Assembly (NCBI GenBank): GCA_033852115.1 | Contig: JAWSVE010000002.1 | Location: forward strand, 310,001 to 374,000 | Source: JAWSVE01 sp033852115 | Lineage (GTDB): Bacteria > Pseudomonadota > Gammaproteobacteria > Pseudomonadales > Cellvibrionaceae | DNA length: 64,000 bases | Direction of reading: 5' to 3' | Shown: piece by piece, positions 41,886 through 50,213 of the stretch | Layout of the letters: each line of letters opens with the position of its first letter | Position numbering within the stretch: the first letter of the stretch is position 1 | Translations under genes and position numbers: made by a program | Notes under the pieces: model-generated | What the model was told of the DNA's origin: nothing | What the model saw: only the letters and a program-made list of their open reading frames with translations | The model's database searches: none

Positions 41886-42254
41886 TTGCCTGTGAAGGTC
41901 GTACGTAGTGTATTTATTGGTGTGTTGTTAATCGCATCGGCTGTTGGATGTTTTATCGCTGCCGATTTTTGTCTTCGGCAAACATCCATAGAGCGTCTCG
42001 TCATTACGTCAGCGTTTGGGCCGATTGAAAATGTATTTTTGATTTTATTGATACCTATTATCACGGTCGTTGTGGCGCTATTTAGAATTGGGGCCCGTGA
42101 TGGTGAACCGACAAGTCGCACTACGTGGTTGAAAGGTATTGCTGTTTTTATCGGTTGTGAATTATCTGCAGGTGTTTTTGGGGTTCCCGGAATTGGTGCA
42201 TTTTTGGCGGCTGCACACTGGCTTGCGGCGGTGTTAAACAAGGGTAAGGTCTAA
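41886..42254 (+). CDS. Small membrane protein of unknown function
   Basis: A 122-residue protein with three or four hydrophobic helices (SVFIGVLLIASAVGCFIAA, FLILLIPIITVVVALF and two more). I do not recognise its family. The start is a TTG at 41886 or a GTG at 41892; both have weak ribosome sites. It follows the PhyH-like gene by 25 bases and could belong to its unit. Confidence 0.6.
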   Translation: MPVKVVRSVFIGVLLIASAVGCFIAADFCLRQTSIERLVITSAFGPIENVFLILLIPIITVVVALFRIGARDGEPTSRTTWLKGIAVFIGCELSAGVFGVPGIGAFLAAAHWLAAVLNKGKV

Positions 42255-42409
42255 TTTATAAGGTTAGGTGCTGAAAGTAGCGCTGCTTATCGTTTTACTG
42301 AGTGAATAGCGTAAAGACCCTTTGCAAAACTTTGCTCGAGTGCTAGGGTAGTTGAGAGTTACGACTACCCCATAACTACCCAAAATAATAAATAACACTA
42401 GGGTGATTT

Positions 42410-42856
42410 ATGACTGAATTAAGTTCTTTATTCACAGCCATTCCCCAGCTACCACGGCGACTCAAACTATTGCTGTTGTGGTACACCGCCTCGATCATTG
42501 CTGCCACCATCATCTTTAACCAACCCATTTCAATTGTACGAACCGTATTTTTTTGGGCGATATACTTGGTACTCATGCGTGGATTAATACGTATGAGTTA
42601 CCCCGCGTGGCTGGCTGCCTGGGTCATTCAAACCTTGGGTATGTGTGTGTTTAGTGTGGCGTTCTTGTCGATGTTGGTCATGCTCGAGCCAACAGTGAAG
42701 AACCTGATGATTGTTGTTGTGGTTGGTCTACTGGCCTGGCTGTCGTGGCGGTTTTATTTGTATCTAGATGCGAAAGATACCCGCGTACTGTTCAATGCGC
42801 CGTTGCAGCGTCCTCTGCTTAAGCCTGCGCCACCTTACAGTCAAACAGATCATTAG
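42410..42856 (+). CDS. Membrane protein of unknown function
   Basis: A 148-residue protein with four membrane helices (residues about 17-36, 45-62, 66-90, 98-115) and a polar C-terminal tail ending near PPYSQTDH. No family recognised. AGGGTG lies just before the ATG. Upstream, the motif ACTACCC and its complement recur (42346-42381), which may be an operator. It converges with msrQ. Confidence 0.65.
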   Translation: MTELSSLFTAIPQLPRRLKLLLLWYTASIIAATIIFNQPISIVRTVFFWAIYLVLMRGLIRMSYPAWLAAWVIQTLGMCVFSVAFLSMLVMLEPTVKNLMIVVVVGLLAWLSWRFYLYLDAKDTRVLFNAPLQRPLLKPAPPYSQTDH

Positions 42857-42901
42857 CCTCTTTGACGCGAGGCGCGGCGATTGGGTCTTTCCCTCAATCG
42901 T

Positions 42902-43510
42902 CTACTGCCGCGCGCGAATATATTTGGTGAGTGTGCGGTAGCGAAAGCTGAGCAACATCAGGGCAGCGGCCAGATAAATCAGCGGTTCCGTTAAGCCGCT
43001 TTTCACAGACCAAATGAAATGTAACGGCGCTAACAGTGCGACTAAATAAACCCAGTGGTGTAGCTTTTTCCATCGATTGCCCAACGCCCTTTGCAGAGCA
43101 GGGAGGGAGGTTATGGCCAATGGCAACATGATGGCCCACGCGGCAAATCCCACGAGTAGATAATTTCTTTGAACGATTTCCTCTCCAATCAGTGCCCACT
43201 GAAATTGCAGGTCTAAACTGAGCCATACGCCTAAGTGCAGTGACGCATAAGCAAAACACCATAGGCCTATTGGCCGACGCAGACGAATAACCAGTGGTTG
43301 CTTGAGCCGTTTTGCAATGGGTGTGACGGCTAAGCTGAGTAGCAACAATCGTAACGCGTTTTCGCCACTAAAATGGGTCAGGTACTCGACGGGGTCTGCA
43401 AACGCTAGTGGGTTGAACCACAACTGATAGCCAATCAATATCAAAGGAATGGCGGCAAACAGATGCACCGCTGGGCGCAACGAGCGCAGAAAAAGTATTT
43501 TGGCAGGCAT
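42902..43510 (-). CDS. msrQ: Haem-binding membrane subunit MsrQ
   Basis: A 202-residue membrane protein with about six helices of the ferric-reductase-like family. Features include HFSGENALRLLLLSLAVTP and RRPIGLWCFAYASLHLGVWL, with His residues that bind haem b, and LHHWVYLVALLAPLHFIWS. MsrQ passes electrons from the quinone pool to MsrP. It starts 16 bases after msrP and forms the standard msrPQ operon. Confidence 0.93.
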   Translation of the reverse strand: MPAKILFLRSLRPAVHLFAAIPLILIGYQLWFNPLAFADPVEYLTHFSGENALRLLLLSLAVTPIAKRLKQPLVIRLRRPIGLWCFAYASLHLGVWLSLDLQFQWALIGEEIVQRNYLLVGFAAWAIMLPLAITSLPALQRALGNRWKKLHHWVYLVALLAPLHFIWSVKSGLTEPLIYLAAALMLLSFRYRTLTKYIRARQ

Positions 43511-43526
43511 GCAGTTTACTCAGAGC

Positions 43527-44555
43527 TTAATAATTCTTTTTTAGATCGAGGTTTGCGTAAAGCCCTGCGACTTCGTCAGCGTAGCCATTGAATGGCAGCG
43601 TGGGTTGACGGCTGGCGAAGCGGCCTTCGCCAATAAACCGCTCGCTAGCTTGAGACCACCGAGGGTGATCCACACCGGGATTGACGTTGGCGTAAAAGCC
43701 ATATTCTTGCGGTGCTAGTAGGCCCCAGGTAGTCGGCGGCATTTCTTCGACGAGGCGGATTTTGACAATGGATTTAATCGCTTTGAAACCGTACTTCCAC
43801 GGCGCCATGAGTCGCAATGGTGCGCCATTTTGTGGGGGTAGGGTTTTGCCGTACATGCCGACGACCATCATCGTTAATGGGTGCATGGCTTCGTCAATGC
43901 GCATACCTTCCACGTAGGGGTAGCTGATGCCGCCGCCTACCCAGCGAGATTTTTGCCCTGGCATTTGGTCTGGGTCGTATAGCGTTTCAAAGGCGACGAA
44001 TTTTGCTCGGCTGTTGGGGTTAGCTTTTTTAATCAGCTCGCTCAGCTCAATGCCAATCCAGGGGATGACCATGGACCAGGCTTCCACGCAGCGAAAGCGG
44101 TAGATGCGTTCTTCAAGTTTTGCTGAGTTAATCAGTTCCCACACGTCGACGGTAACGGGTTTGTCTACCTCGCCGGTGATTTCCAGTGTCCAGGGTTTGA
44201 CCTTGAAATCCTTTGCCATGTGCGCAGGATTGGATTTATCCGTGCCAAACTCATAAAAGTTGTTGTATGTCGCCGCCTTAACTTCTGGGGTGATTTCCAG
44301 CGTTGGCGACGGTGTTCGTGTATTGGTGAAAGGAAGTGTTTGGTCGCCAAGCCGGAAGCGGGGCTCTTCTTTCTTGTCGCCGCCAAAAAGGCCATCCAGC
44401 AGTTGGGCTTGACCAGGTGTGGCAAGGCTAGCGGCGCTCACGCCGACCGCGCCTATTCCCATTGCTTTGAGCAACTGTCGACGGTTGCTGTAGTGAGTTT
44501 CGCTCGTGACATGCGCTTCAGTGAGGGTGTTGCGGTGTTTAGACTTGATCAGCAT
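43527..44555 (-). CDS. msrP: Periplasmic methionine sulfoxide reductase catalytic subunit MsrP
   Basis: A 342-residue molybdopterin enzyme that repairs oxidised methionine in envelope proteins. It has a twin-arginine signal (SNRRQLLKAMGIGAVGVSA), the molybdenum-ligating Cys in RFRCVEAWSMVIPW and the typical WKYGFKAIKSI and DHPRWSQ segments. ATG 44555 gives an N-terminus like E. coli MsrP; ATG 44567 and 44606 are alternatives. Co-transcribed with msrQ. Confidence 0.95.
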   Translation of the reverse strand: MLIKSKHRNTLTEAHVTSETHYSNRRQLLKAMGIGAVGVSAASLATPGQAQLLDGLFGGDKKEEPRFRLGDQTLPFTNTRTPSPTLEITPEVKAATYNNFYEFGTDKSNPAHMAKDFKVKPWTLEITGEVDKPVTVDVWELINSAKLEERIYRFRCVEAWSMVIPWIGIELSELIKKANPNSRAKFVAFETLYDPDQMPGQKSRWVGGGISYPYVEGMRIDEAMHPLTMMVVGMYGKTLPPQNGAPLRLMAPWKYGFKAIKSIVKIRLVEEMPPTTWGLLAPQEYGFYANVNPGVDHPRWSQASERFIGEGRFASRQPTLPFNGYADEVAGLYANLDLKKNY

Positions 44556-44768
44556 TGCCTTTCCCATTGTGTGACGTCGAGATGACTCGATTTTGTGTGT
44601 GAGCACTTACATAGCCTGAAATCGCCGCTTTGGCGACGTTATTTGCATGGCCTTGCCTTCAGGGCGGTGCGCCTGCGAACTTGGAAGTGATTGCGAGTGG
44701 ATGGTTCCGCTGAATGTAGTCTCGCTGAGCCATCGCAACTCAATACGCCTATTCGCTCCTTTATCTAG

Positions 44769-44797
44769 TTGCAAATGATTATCATTATCAATAATAT
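44769..44797 (+). promoter_or_regulatory. Fur-box promoter of a small gene
   Basis: GCAAATGATTATCATTATC (44771-44789) matches the 19-base Fur consensus at all but two or three positions and keeps its inverted ATGAT/ATCAT core. It overlaps a candidate promoter with TTGCAA at 44769 and TAATAT at 44792, 17 bases apart. This suggests iron-dependent repression of the gene that follows. Confidence 0.75.
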
Positions 44798-44834
44798 TGT
44801 GCCCCTGTCTTTCGTTACGCCAGGGGGTGGCAAA

Positions 44835-45011
44835 GTGTTACACGGTATCGCAATTGATCTCGATGAAGAAGTCCTTAAACAGTTGATGCTAGACGATAAG
44901 TTGTCGGTGGATCACTTTCGTTGTGTGGATTCGCACAGCCAGCAAGCGATCCGGAAGTTGTTTTTATGGGTGCTAAACCAGCGGTTGCAGCAGACACTGC
45001 CCGACAGTTAG
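44835..45011 (+). CDS. Small protein under Fur-box control, unknown function
   Basis: A 58-residue protein from GTG 44835, with the ribosome site AGGGGGTGG four bases ahead. The frame also runs upstream to 44769, but those codons lie in the Fur box and promoter, so they are probably not translated. The protein is a charged alpha-helical type (LDEEVLKQLMLDDKL, then SQQAIRKLFLWVLNQRLQQ); no family recognised. Its promoter suggests it is made under iron limitation. Confidence 0.6.
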   Translation: MLHGIAIDLDEEVLKQLMLDDKLSVDHFRCVDSHSQQAIRKLFLWVLNQRLQQTLPDS

Positions 45012-45098
45012 TGCGGTTTCACGGCTGCTCAGCGTCTGATTTGCTTTATCACGCCGCGATGGCATGATCGCTTCTTTACTCTTCAATTAGGTTGGTTA

Positions 45099-45848
45099 AT
45101 GAAGACTTTGATTAAGGGGTTGATACTGTTGGCTGTGCCCTTGGCTAGCCACTGTGTTACCGCGGACTGTGTGGTGCTGTTGCATGGTTTGGCTCGCAGT
45201 AGTGAATCGATGGAAACCATGGCAGAGCGCCTGACTGAAGAAGGTTACGCCGTGGTCAATCACGACTATCCATCTCGTGAGGCTCGGGTGGAAACGCTGG
45301 CGCAGGAAGAGGTTAAAAAAGCCATTGTCCAGTGCCCAGATGACGAGCCTGTGCATTTTGTGACGCACTCCATGGGCGGCATATTGGTGCGCCACTATAT
45401 CGCTAACAACACAGCAAACAACGGGCTGGATAACCTCGGCCGCGTAGTGATGTTGGGGCCACCTAATCAGGGGAGTGAAGTTGTTGATGAGCTGGGAGAG
45501 ATAAGGTTATTTCATTGGATAAATGGCGACGCTGGTTTGCAACTAGGGACAGGTGAAGATGATATGCCGAAACAGCTCGGCGCTGCTAATTTTGAACTGG
45601 GTATTATTGCAGGGAATTGGAGTATTAATTGGATCCTGTCGAGTTTGATCCCTGGTGATGATGATGGCAAGGTCTCGGTAGAAAATACCAAGCTTGAAGG
45701 TATGGATGACTTTAAAGTGATGCCTATTACTCACCCGATGATGATGCAAAACGATGCGGTGATAGAAGAAGTTGTTTATTTTTTACGGTATGGAAAATTT
45801 AAACAAGAAGAGAATAAAAACGCGGAAATTTTTCAGCGTAGTGATTGA
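45099..45848 (+). CDS. Exported lipase-like alpha/beta hydrolase
   Basis: A 249-residue protein with a signal peptide (about 1-23). The oxyanion segment VVLLHGLARSSESM, the nucleophile Ser91 in VTHSMGGILVRHY, Asp in PGDDDGKVSVENTKL and His in MPITHPMMM near 210 make a complete triad. It resembles small triacylglycerol-lipase/PGAP1-like hydrolases. It stands alone, closed by the terminator at 45916. Substrate unknown, probably a lipid ester. Confidence 0.85.
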   Translation: MKTLIKGLILLAVPLASHCVTADCVVLLHGLARSSESMETMAERLTEEGYAVVNHDYPSREARVETLAQEEVKKAIVQCPDDEPVHFVTHSMGGILVRHYIANNTANNGLDNLGRVVMLGPPNQGSEVVDELGEIRLFHWINGDAGLQLGTGEDDMPKQLGAANFELGIIAGNWSINWILSSLIPGDDDGKVSVENTKLEGMDDFKVMPITHPMMMQNDAVIEEVVYFLRYGKFKQEENKNAEIFQRSD

Positions 45849-45915
45849 CTGTTTTGCAAACCTTTCGTGCAAAACTTTTCGAATGCTAAGATCACGCTCC
45901 CTGTTTTCTAATATA

Positions 45916-45944
45916 AAAAAGCCCGCTGTAAACGCGGGCTTTTT
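45916..45944. terminator. Bidirectional terminator between hydrolase and ettA
   Basis: An 11-base perfect stem (AAAAAGCCCGC, 45916-45926, paired with 45934-45944) has a 7-base loop and flanking A and T runs. It serves the plus-strand hydrolase and the minus-strand ettA. Confidence 0.92.
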
Positions 45945-45966
45945 GTTTTTGCGCGACTGTGTCGGC

Positions 45967-47628
45967 TTAGCCAATCTTTTTGTATTTCACTCGTTGAGGC
46001 TCAGCTTGGTCACCCTTGCGTTTCACTAAATCGTCGTGGTACTCGGTATAGTTGCCTTCGAAGAATACAATTTCACTCTCACCCTCGTAAGCCAATATAT
46101 GAGTCGCAACACGGTCGAGGAACCAGCGATCATGCGAGATCACTAGTGCGCTACCAGGGAAAGCTTCGATAGCTTCTTCTAATGCGCGCAAAGTTTCAAC
46201 ATCCAAGTCGTTTGAGGGCTCATCAAGGAGCAATACGTTTGCCCCTTGTTTTAACGTGTTTGCCAGATGTAACCTGCCGCGTTCACCGCCGGATAAATCG
46301 CCGACGCGTTTTTGTTGATCGGAGCCTTTAAAGTTGAAACGGCCCACATAAGAGCGGCTATTGACTTCGTAATTGCCGATTTGGATAACATCTAAACCGT
46401 CAGAAATCGCTTCCCATACGGTTTTTTTATCATCGAGCTTGTCACGGCTTTGATCAACGTGAGCGATTTTTACTGTTTCCCCAACAACGATCTTGCCGCT
46501 ATCGGGCTCTTCCATGCCAGAAATCATGCGGAACAGTGTCGATTTACCGGCACCGTTTCCGCCGACAATACCGACAATCGCGCCTTTCGGAATTGAGAAA
46601 GAGAGATCATCAATTAACAAACGGCCATCATAACCTTTTGATACATGGTCAAAGGAAATGACTTGGTCGCCCAAGCGCGGGCCGGGTGGGATATAAATTT
46701 CGTTGGTTTCATTGCGCGCCTGGAATTCTTGCGATTGCATTTCTTCAAAACGATTTAAACGCGCTTTGTTTTTCGCGTGGCGGCCTTTGGGGTTTTGTCT
46801 CACCCATTCCAATTCTTTTTGAATGGCTTTTTGACGTGAGGCTTCGCTACGTTCTTCCTGTTCTAAACGTTTTTCTTTTGCTTCGAGCCAATCGGAATAA
46901 TTGCCTTCGTAGGGGATGCCGTGACCACGGTCGAGTTCGAGAATCCAGCCGGCAGCGTTATCGAGGAAGTAGCGGTCATGGGTAATGGCCACTACGGTGC
47001 CTGTAAAGTCTTTTAGGAAGCGCTCTAGCCAGTAAACACTTTCGGCATCCAGGTGGTTGGTCGGCTCATCAAGTAACAGCATGTCGGGGCGTGATAGTAA
47101 TAATCGGCACAAGGCAACGCGACGTTTTTCACCACCCGATAATGTGTCAACCTTGGCGTCCCAGGGCGGTAAGCGTAAGGCGTCGGCGGCTTTCTCTAGG
47201 GTGTTGTTGAGGTTGTGTGCATCCCAGGCATTGATGATGTTTTCAAGTTCGCCTTGGCGTTTGGCCAGGGCGTCAAAGTCTGCATCGGGCTCCGCGTAAG
47301 CGGTATAAATTTGGTCGAGCTCGGCGAGCGCATCGAGTGCTTCACGAACGCCATCTTCTACATTCCCGCGCACATCTTTTTCTGAGTCAAGTTGTGGCTC
47401 TTGTGCCAGATAACCCACCTTAATATCGGGCATTGGTCGTGCTTCACCGATGTAATCGGTATCGACGCCCGCCATGATGCGCAGCAAGGTTGATTTGCCC
47501 GCACCGTTTAAGCCGAGTACGCCAATTTTTGCGCCTGGGAAAAACGACAATGAGATGTCTTTGAGGATTTCGCGCTTAGGCGGCACGATTTTGCCAACAC
47601 CTTGCATGGTGTATACGTATTGAGCCAT
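45967..47628 (-). CDS. ettA: Energy-dependent translational throttle protein EttA
   Basis: A 553-residue ABC-F protein with two nucleotide-binding domains: Walker A GLNGAGKST near residue 40 and GGNGAGKST near 356, signatures LSGGEKRR and LSGGERGR, and Walker B LLLDEPTNHLD and LLLDEPSNDLD. The linker (about 240-315) is the charged P-site tRNA interaction motif. EttA binds the ribosomal E site and gates translation according to ADP/ATP ratio. It is transcribed alone. Confidence 0.96.
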   Translation of the reverse strand: MAQYVYTMQGVGKIVPPKREILKDISLSFFPGAKIGVLGLNGAGKSTLLRIMAGVDTDYIGEARPMPDIKVGYLAQEPQLDSEKDVRGNVEDGVREALDALAELDQIYTAYAEPDADFDALAKRQGELENIINAWDAHNLNNTLEKAADALRLPPWDAKVDTLSGGEKRRVALCRLLLSRPDMLLLDEPTNHLDAESVYWLERFLKDFTGTVVAITHDRYFLDNAAGWILELDRGHGIPYEGNYSDWLEAKEKRLEQEERSEASRQKAIQKELEWVRQNPKGRHAKNKARLNRFEEMQSQEFQARNETNEIYIPPGPRLGDQVISFDHVSKGYDGRLLIDDLSFSIPKGAIVGIVGGNGAGKSTLFRMISGMEEPDSGKIVVGETVKIAHVDQSRDKLDDKKTVWEAISDGLDVIQIGNYEVNSRSYVGRFNFKGSDQQKRVGDLSGGERGRLHLANTLKQGANVLLLDEPSNDLDVETLRALEEAIEAFPGSALVISHDRWFLDRVATHILAYEGESEIVFFEGNYTEYHDDLVKRKGDQAEPQRVKYKKIG

Positions 47629-47760
47629 GGGGGCTTGAGTTCCTTAGTTAGAAAACAAAGTTAGAAAACAGGGTGTCGTAGCGAATAATGGGTTGCGAGT
47701 CGATTGGGCGAGACGTTACCCAAACTCTGCGTTGAATTCAACGGTTCAATGCTGGGGATT

Positions 47761-48132
47761 TTATTCTTCGGTTAGGACTGAGTTTAGCCAAGCATGCGCT
47801 TCTTCTACTGAGCTGAAGTAGCCGAAATGACCTTGAAATATCCGCTCTGCGGTTGCCAGGCTGCTTTTTGTGTTCTCCCGATAGACCACGTTTGCAATGG
47901 CTTTTAGGTTCTCAATTGAATTGAGGTACTCGTACAGCTCGACCGGGCTGATTGAATAGTCGTGAACACGGTCTATCAGGATGCCGTAGTTACCGGGCAT
48001 GTGCTCAGCGATTTTTCTGTGGGTGCTGCGGGCGCCACTCAATTTGACCTCGACTCCTTCGTTCATTCGCATATAGACGATGTGGTCGTCGATAAAGACG
48101 GCAGAACCGTAGCGTCCTTCTATTTCGCTCAT
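47761..48132 (-). CDS. SpoIIAA-like (STAS/SEC14) small protein
   Basis: A 123-residue protein with the pattern EGRYGSAVFIDDHIVYMRM, HMPGNYGILIDRVHDYSISP and FQGHFGYFSSVEEAHAWLNS. It looks like the SpoIIAA-like/STAS-type fold: an initial beta sheet, then helices. Its role is unknown. ATG 48132 begins just before the conserved strand; a GTG at 48210 gives a 149-residue form. It is divergent from glyA. Confidence 0.7.
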   Translation of the reverse strand: MSEIEGRYGSAVFIDDHIVYMRMNEGVEVKLSGARSTHRKIAEHMPGNYGILIDRVHDYSISPVELYEYLNSIENLKAIANVVYRENTKSSLATAERIFQGHFGYFSSVEEAHAWLNSVLTEE

Positions 48133-48249
48133 AAGGTGGTTTCCGGGAGGTTCAGTTTTTACTATAGCCGAACCCGCCGTGGCTTTCCTGTGAAGCTCAT
48201 AGTTGGTCACTAGATCGATGTTTAACTGGAGAGCTACCTTAACCTCTAG

Positions 48250-48255
48250 TACAAT
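48250..48255 (+). promoter_or_regulatory. Candidate -10 box of glyA
   Basis: TACAAT (48250-48255) lies 17 bases after TGGAGA (48227-48232), a moderate sigma-70 pair about 60 bases before the glyA ATG. No glycine riboswitch-like structure is seen in the short leader. Confidence 0.45.
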
Positions 48256-48313
48256 TCGCGCTCCTTAAAATCTGTCCAATTCGGGACTGTTCTGTTTGGG
48301 AGACAAGGCGCCA

Positions 48314-49576
48314 ATGTTTGATGATTCACGCGGTTTAGATGCATACGATCCAGAAATCTGGGAGGCCATGCAAGAAGAGGCTCAGCGTCAGGAAGAGCAT
48401 ATTGAGCTAATCGCTTCTGAGAACTATACCAGCCCGCAAGTCATGGCGGCGCAGGGTAGTAAGCTCACTAATAAATACGCGGAAGGTTACCCGCACAAGC
48501 GCTACTACGGCGGTTGTGAATATGTCGATAAGGTCGAAGTGTCTGCGATCGAACGCGCTAAATCCTTATTTGGTGCCGACTACGCCAACGTTCAGCCCCA
48601 TTCAGGCAGCCAGGCAAATGCCGCTGTGTATCAAGCCTTAGTTGCTCCAGGCGAAACGGTGTTAGGGATGAGCTTGGATCACGGCGGTCATTTAACCCAT
48701 GGGGCCAAAGTTAATTTCTCTGGCAAGATCTACAACGCAGTCCAATATGGTCTGAACACAGAGACCGGTGAAGTCGATTACGATGAAGTTGAGCGCTTGG
48801 CGAAAGAACATAAGCCGAAAATGATCGTCGCCGGTTTCTCAGCTTATTCTCAAGTTATGGATTGGCAGCGTTTTCGTGATATCGCCGATTCGGTTGGCGC
48901 TTACTTGATGGTCGATATGGCCCACGTGGCGGGCTTGATTGCTGCAGGCGTTTATCCGAACCCAGTGCCGATTGCTGACGTGGTGACGTCGACTACCCAT
49001 AAAACCTTGCGCGGCCCTCGTGGCGGTGTGATTTTGGCCAAAGCGAACGAAGAGGTCGAAAAGAAATTAAATTCGGCGGTCTTCCCTGGTGGTCAAGGTG
49101 GCCCATTGATGCACGTTATCGCGGCGAAGGCGGTGTGCTTTAAAGAAGCTGCGAGCCCAAAGTTCAAGGCCTACCAGGAGCAAGTGGTTAAAAACGCGAA
49201 AGCCATGGCATCAACATTTATGGAGCGCGGCTTCAAGATTGTTTCTGGTGGAACCGAAAACCATCTGATGTTGGTTGATTTGATCGGTAAAGAGTACAGC
49301 GGGAAAGATGCTGATGCGGCACTCGGTAGCGCTTACATCACAGTCAACAAAAATGCGGTACCTAATGATCCGCGTTCACCATTTGTTACCAGCGGGTTGC
49401 GTGTTGGTACGCCAGCGATTACTACGCGAGGTTTTGGTGAGGCTGAAACGCGTGAGTTGACTGGCTGGATGTGCGACGTTTTAGATGCCCTGGAAGCTGG
49501 TACAGCAGATTCGGTCTGCGCCGAGGTGAAAGCCAAAGTGTTAGATATCTGCAAGCGCTTTCCTGTATACCCATAG
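48314..49576 (+). CDS. glyA: Serine hydroxymethyltransferase GlyA
   Basis: A 420-residue PLP enzyme converting serine and tetrahydrofolate to glycine and methylene-THF. The PLP Lys is in STTHKTLRGPRGG near residue 229; other marks are ASENYTSPQVM, NKYAEGYPHKRYYGG and NVQPHSGSQANAAVY. ATG 48314 gives the family N-terminus; an in-frame TTG at 48296 sits inside the ribosome site region. It is followed by a strong hairpin and nrdR, a common order in gammaproteobacteria. Confidence 0.97.
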   Translation: MFDDSRGLDAYDPEIWEAMQEEAQRQEEHIELIASENYTSPQVMAAQGSKLTNKYAEGYPHKRYYGGCEYVDKVEVSAIERAKSLFGADYANVQPHSGSQANAAVYQALVAPGETVLGMSLDHGGHLTHGAKVNFSGKIYNAVQYGLNTETGEVDYDEVERLAKEHKPKMIVAGFSAYSQVMDWQRFRDIADSVGAYLMVDMAHVAGLIAAGVYPNPVPIADVVTSTTHKTLRGPRGGVILAKANEEVEKKLNSAVFPGGQGGPLMHVIAAKAVCFKEAASPKFKAYQEQVVKNAKAMASTFMERGFKIVSGGTENHLMLVDLIGKEYSGKDADAALGSAYITVNKNAVPNDPRSPFVTSGLRVGTPAITTRGFGEAETRELTGWMCDVLDALEAGTADSVCAEVKAKVLDICKRFPVYP

Positions 49577-49600
49577 TCACTAACCTGCAATTCACGAGTG

Positions 49601-49622
49601 ATGCCGCTATCGTTAGCGGCAT
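49601..49622 (+). terminator. Hairpin after glyA
   Basis: A 9-base perfect stem (ATGCCGCTA, 49601-49609, with TAGCGGCAT, 49614-49622) has a 4-base loop. The T tract after it is poor (GATTTAG), so it may act as a weak terminator or mRNA-end stabiliser. Confidence 0.6.
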
Positions 49623-49739
49623 GATTTAGCTCAAAGGGTGCGCTGCTAGGCCTTGTTAAGCTGTGGCGGCGCTATTCAATAGCGAGCGGCTAAAGCTGCT
49701 GTGCTAAACTGCCCCTCCATTCTGCTGCGAGACCAATCC

Positions 49740-50204
49740 ATGCATTGTCCATTTTGCAGTGCTGATGATACTAAAGTTATCGATTCACGCCTTGTATCCG
49801 AGGGCGATCAAGTACGCCGTCGTCGAGAGTGCTTGTCTTGTCACGAGCGTTTTACAACCTATGAAGTGGCCGAGCTGCTGATGCCCAGGGTGATTAAATC
49901 CGATGGCACGCGCGAGCCATTTGACGATCAAAAGCTCCGGGCTGGTATGCAGCGCGCGCTTGAAAAGCGGCCTGTCAGCGTTGAGAAAATTGAGTCGGCC
50001 ATCAGCCATATCAAACATAAGCTTCAAGCAACCGGTGAACGAGAACTACCCTCTCGCGAAATGGGCGAGCTAGTCATGGAGCAGTTGCGTCAGCTAGACC
50101 AAGTAGCGTATGTGCGTTTCGCTTCGGTTTATCGTAGCTTCCAAGATGTCGATGAGTTTCGCCAAGAGATTGATCGGCTTTCTTTAAATCCGGCAGACGA
50201 GTGA
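49740..50204 (+). CDS. nrdR: Transcriptional repressor NrdR
   Basis: A 154-residue repressor of ribonucleotide reductase genes. It has the N-terminal zinc ribbon (HCPFCSADDTKVIDSR, CLSCHERFTTYE) and an ATP-cone (VIKSDGTREPFDDQKL). ATG 49740 is the conserved start. It leads the riboflavin group nrdR-ribD-ribE-ribBA-ribH-nusB, spaced 9 bases from ribD. Confidence 0.96.
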   Translation: MHCPFCSADDTKVIDSRLVSEGDQVRRRRECLSCHERFTTYEVAELLMPRVIKSDGTREPFDDQKLRAGMQRALEKRPVSVEKIESAISHIKHKLQATGERELPSREMGELVMEQLRQLDQVAYVRFASVYRSFQDVDEFRQEIDRLSLNPADE

Positions 50205-50213
50205 GTTATCCGG

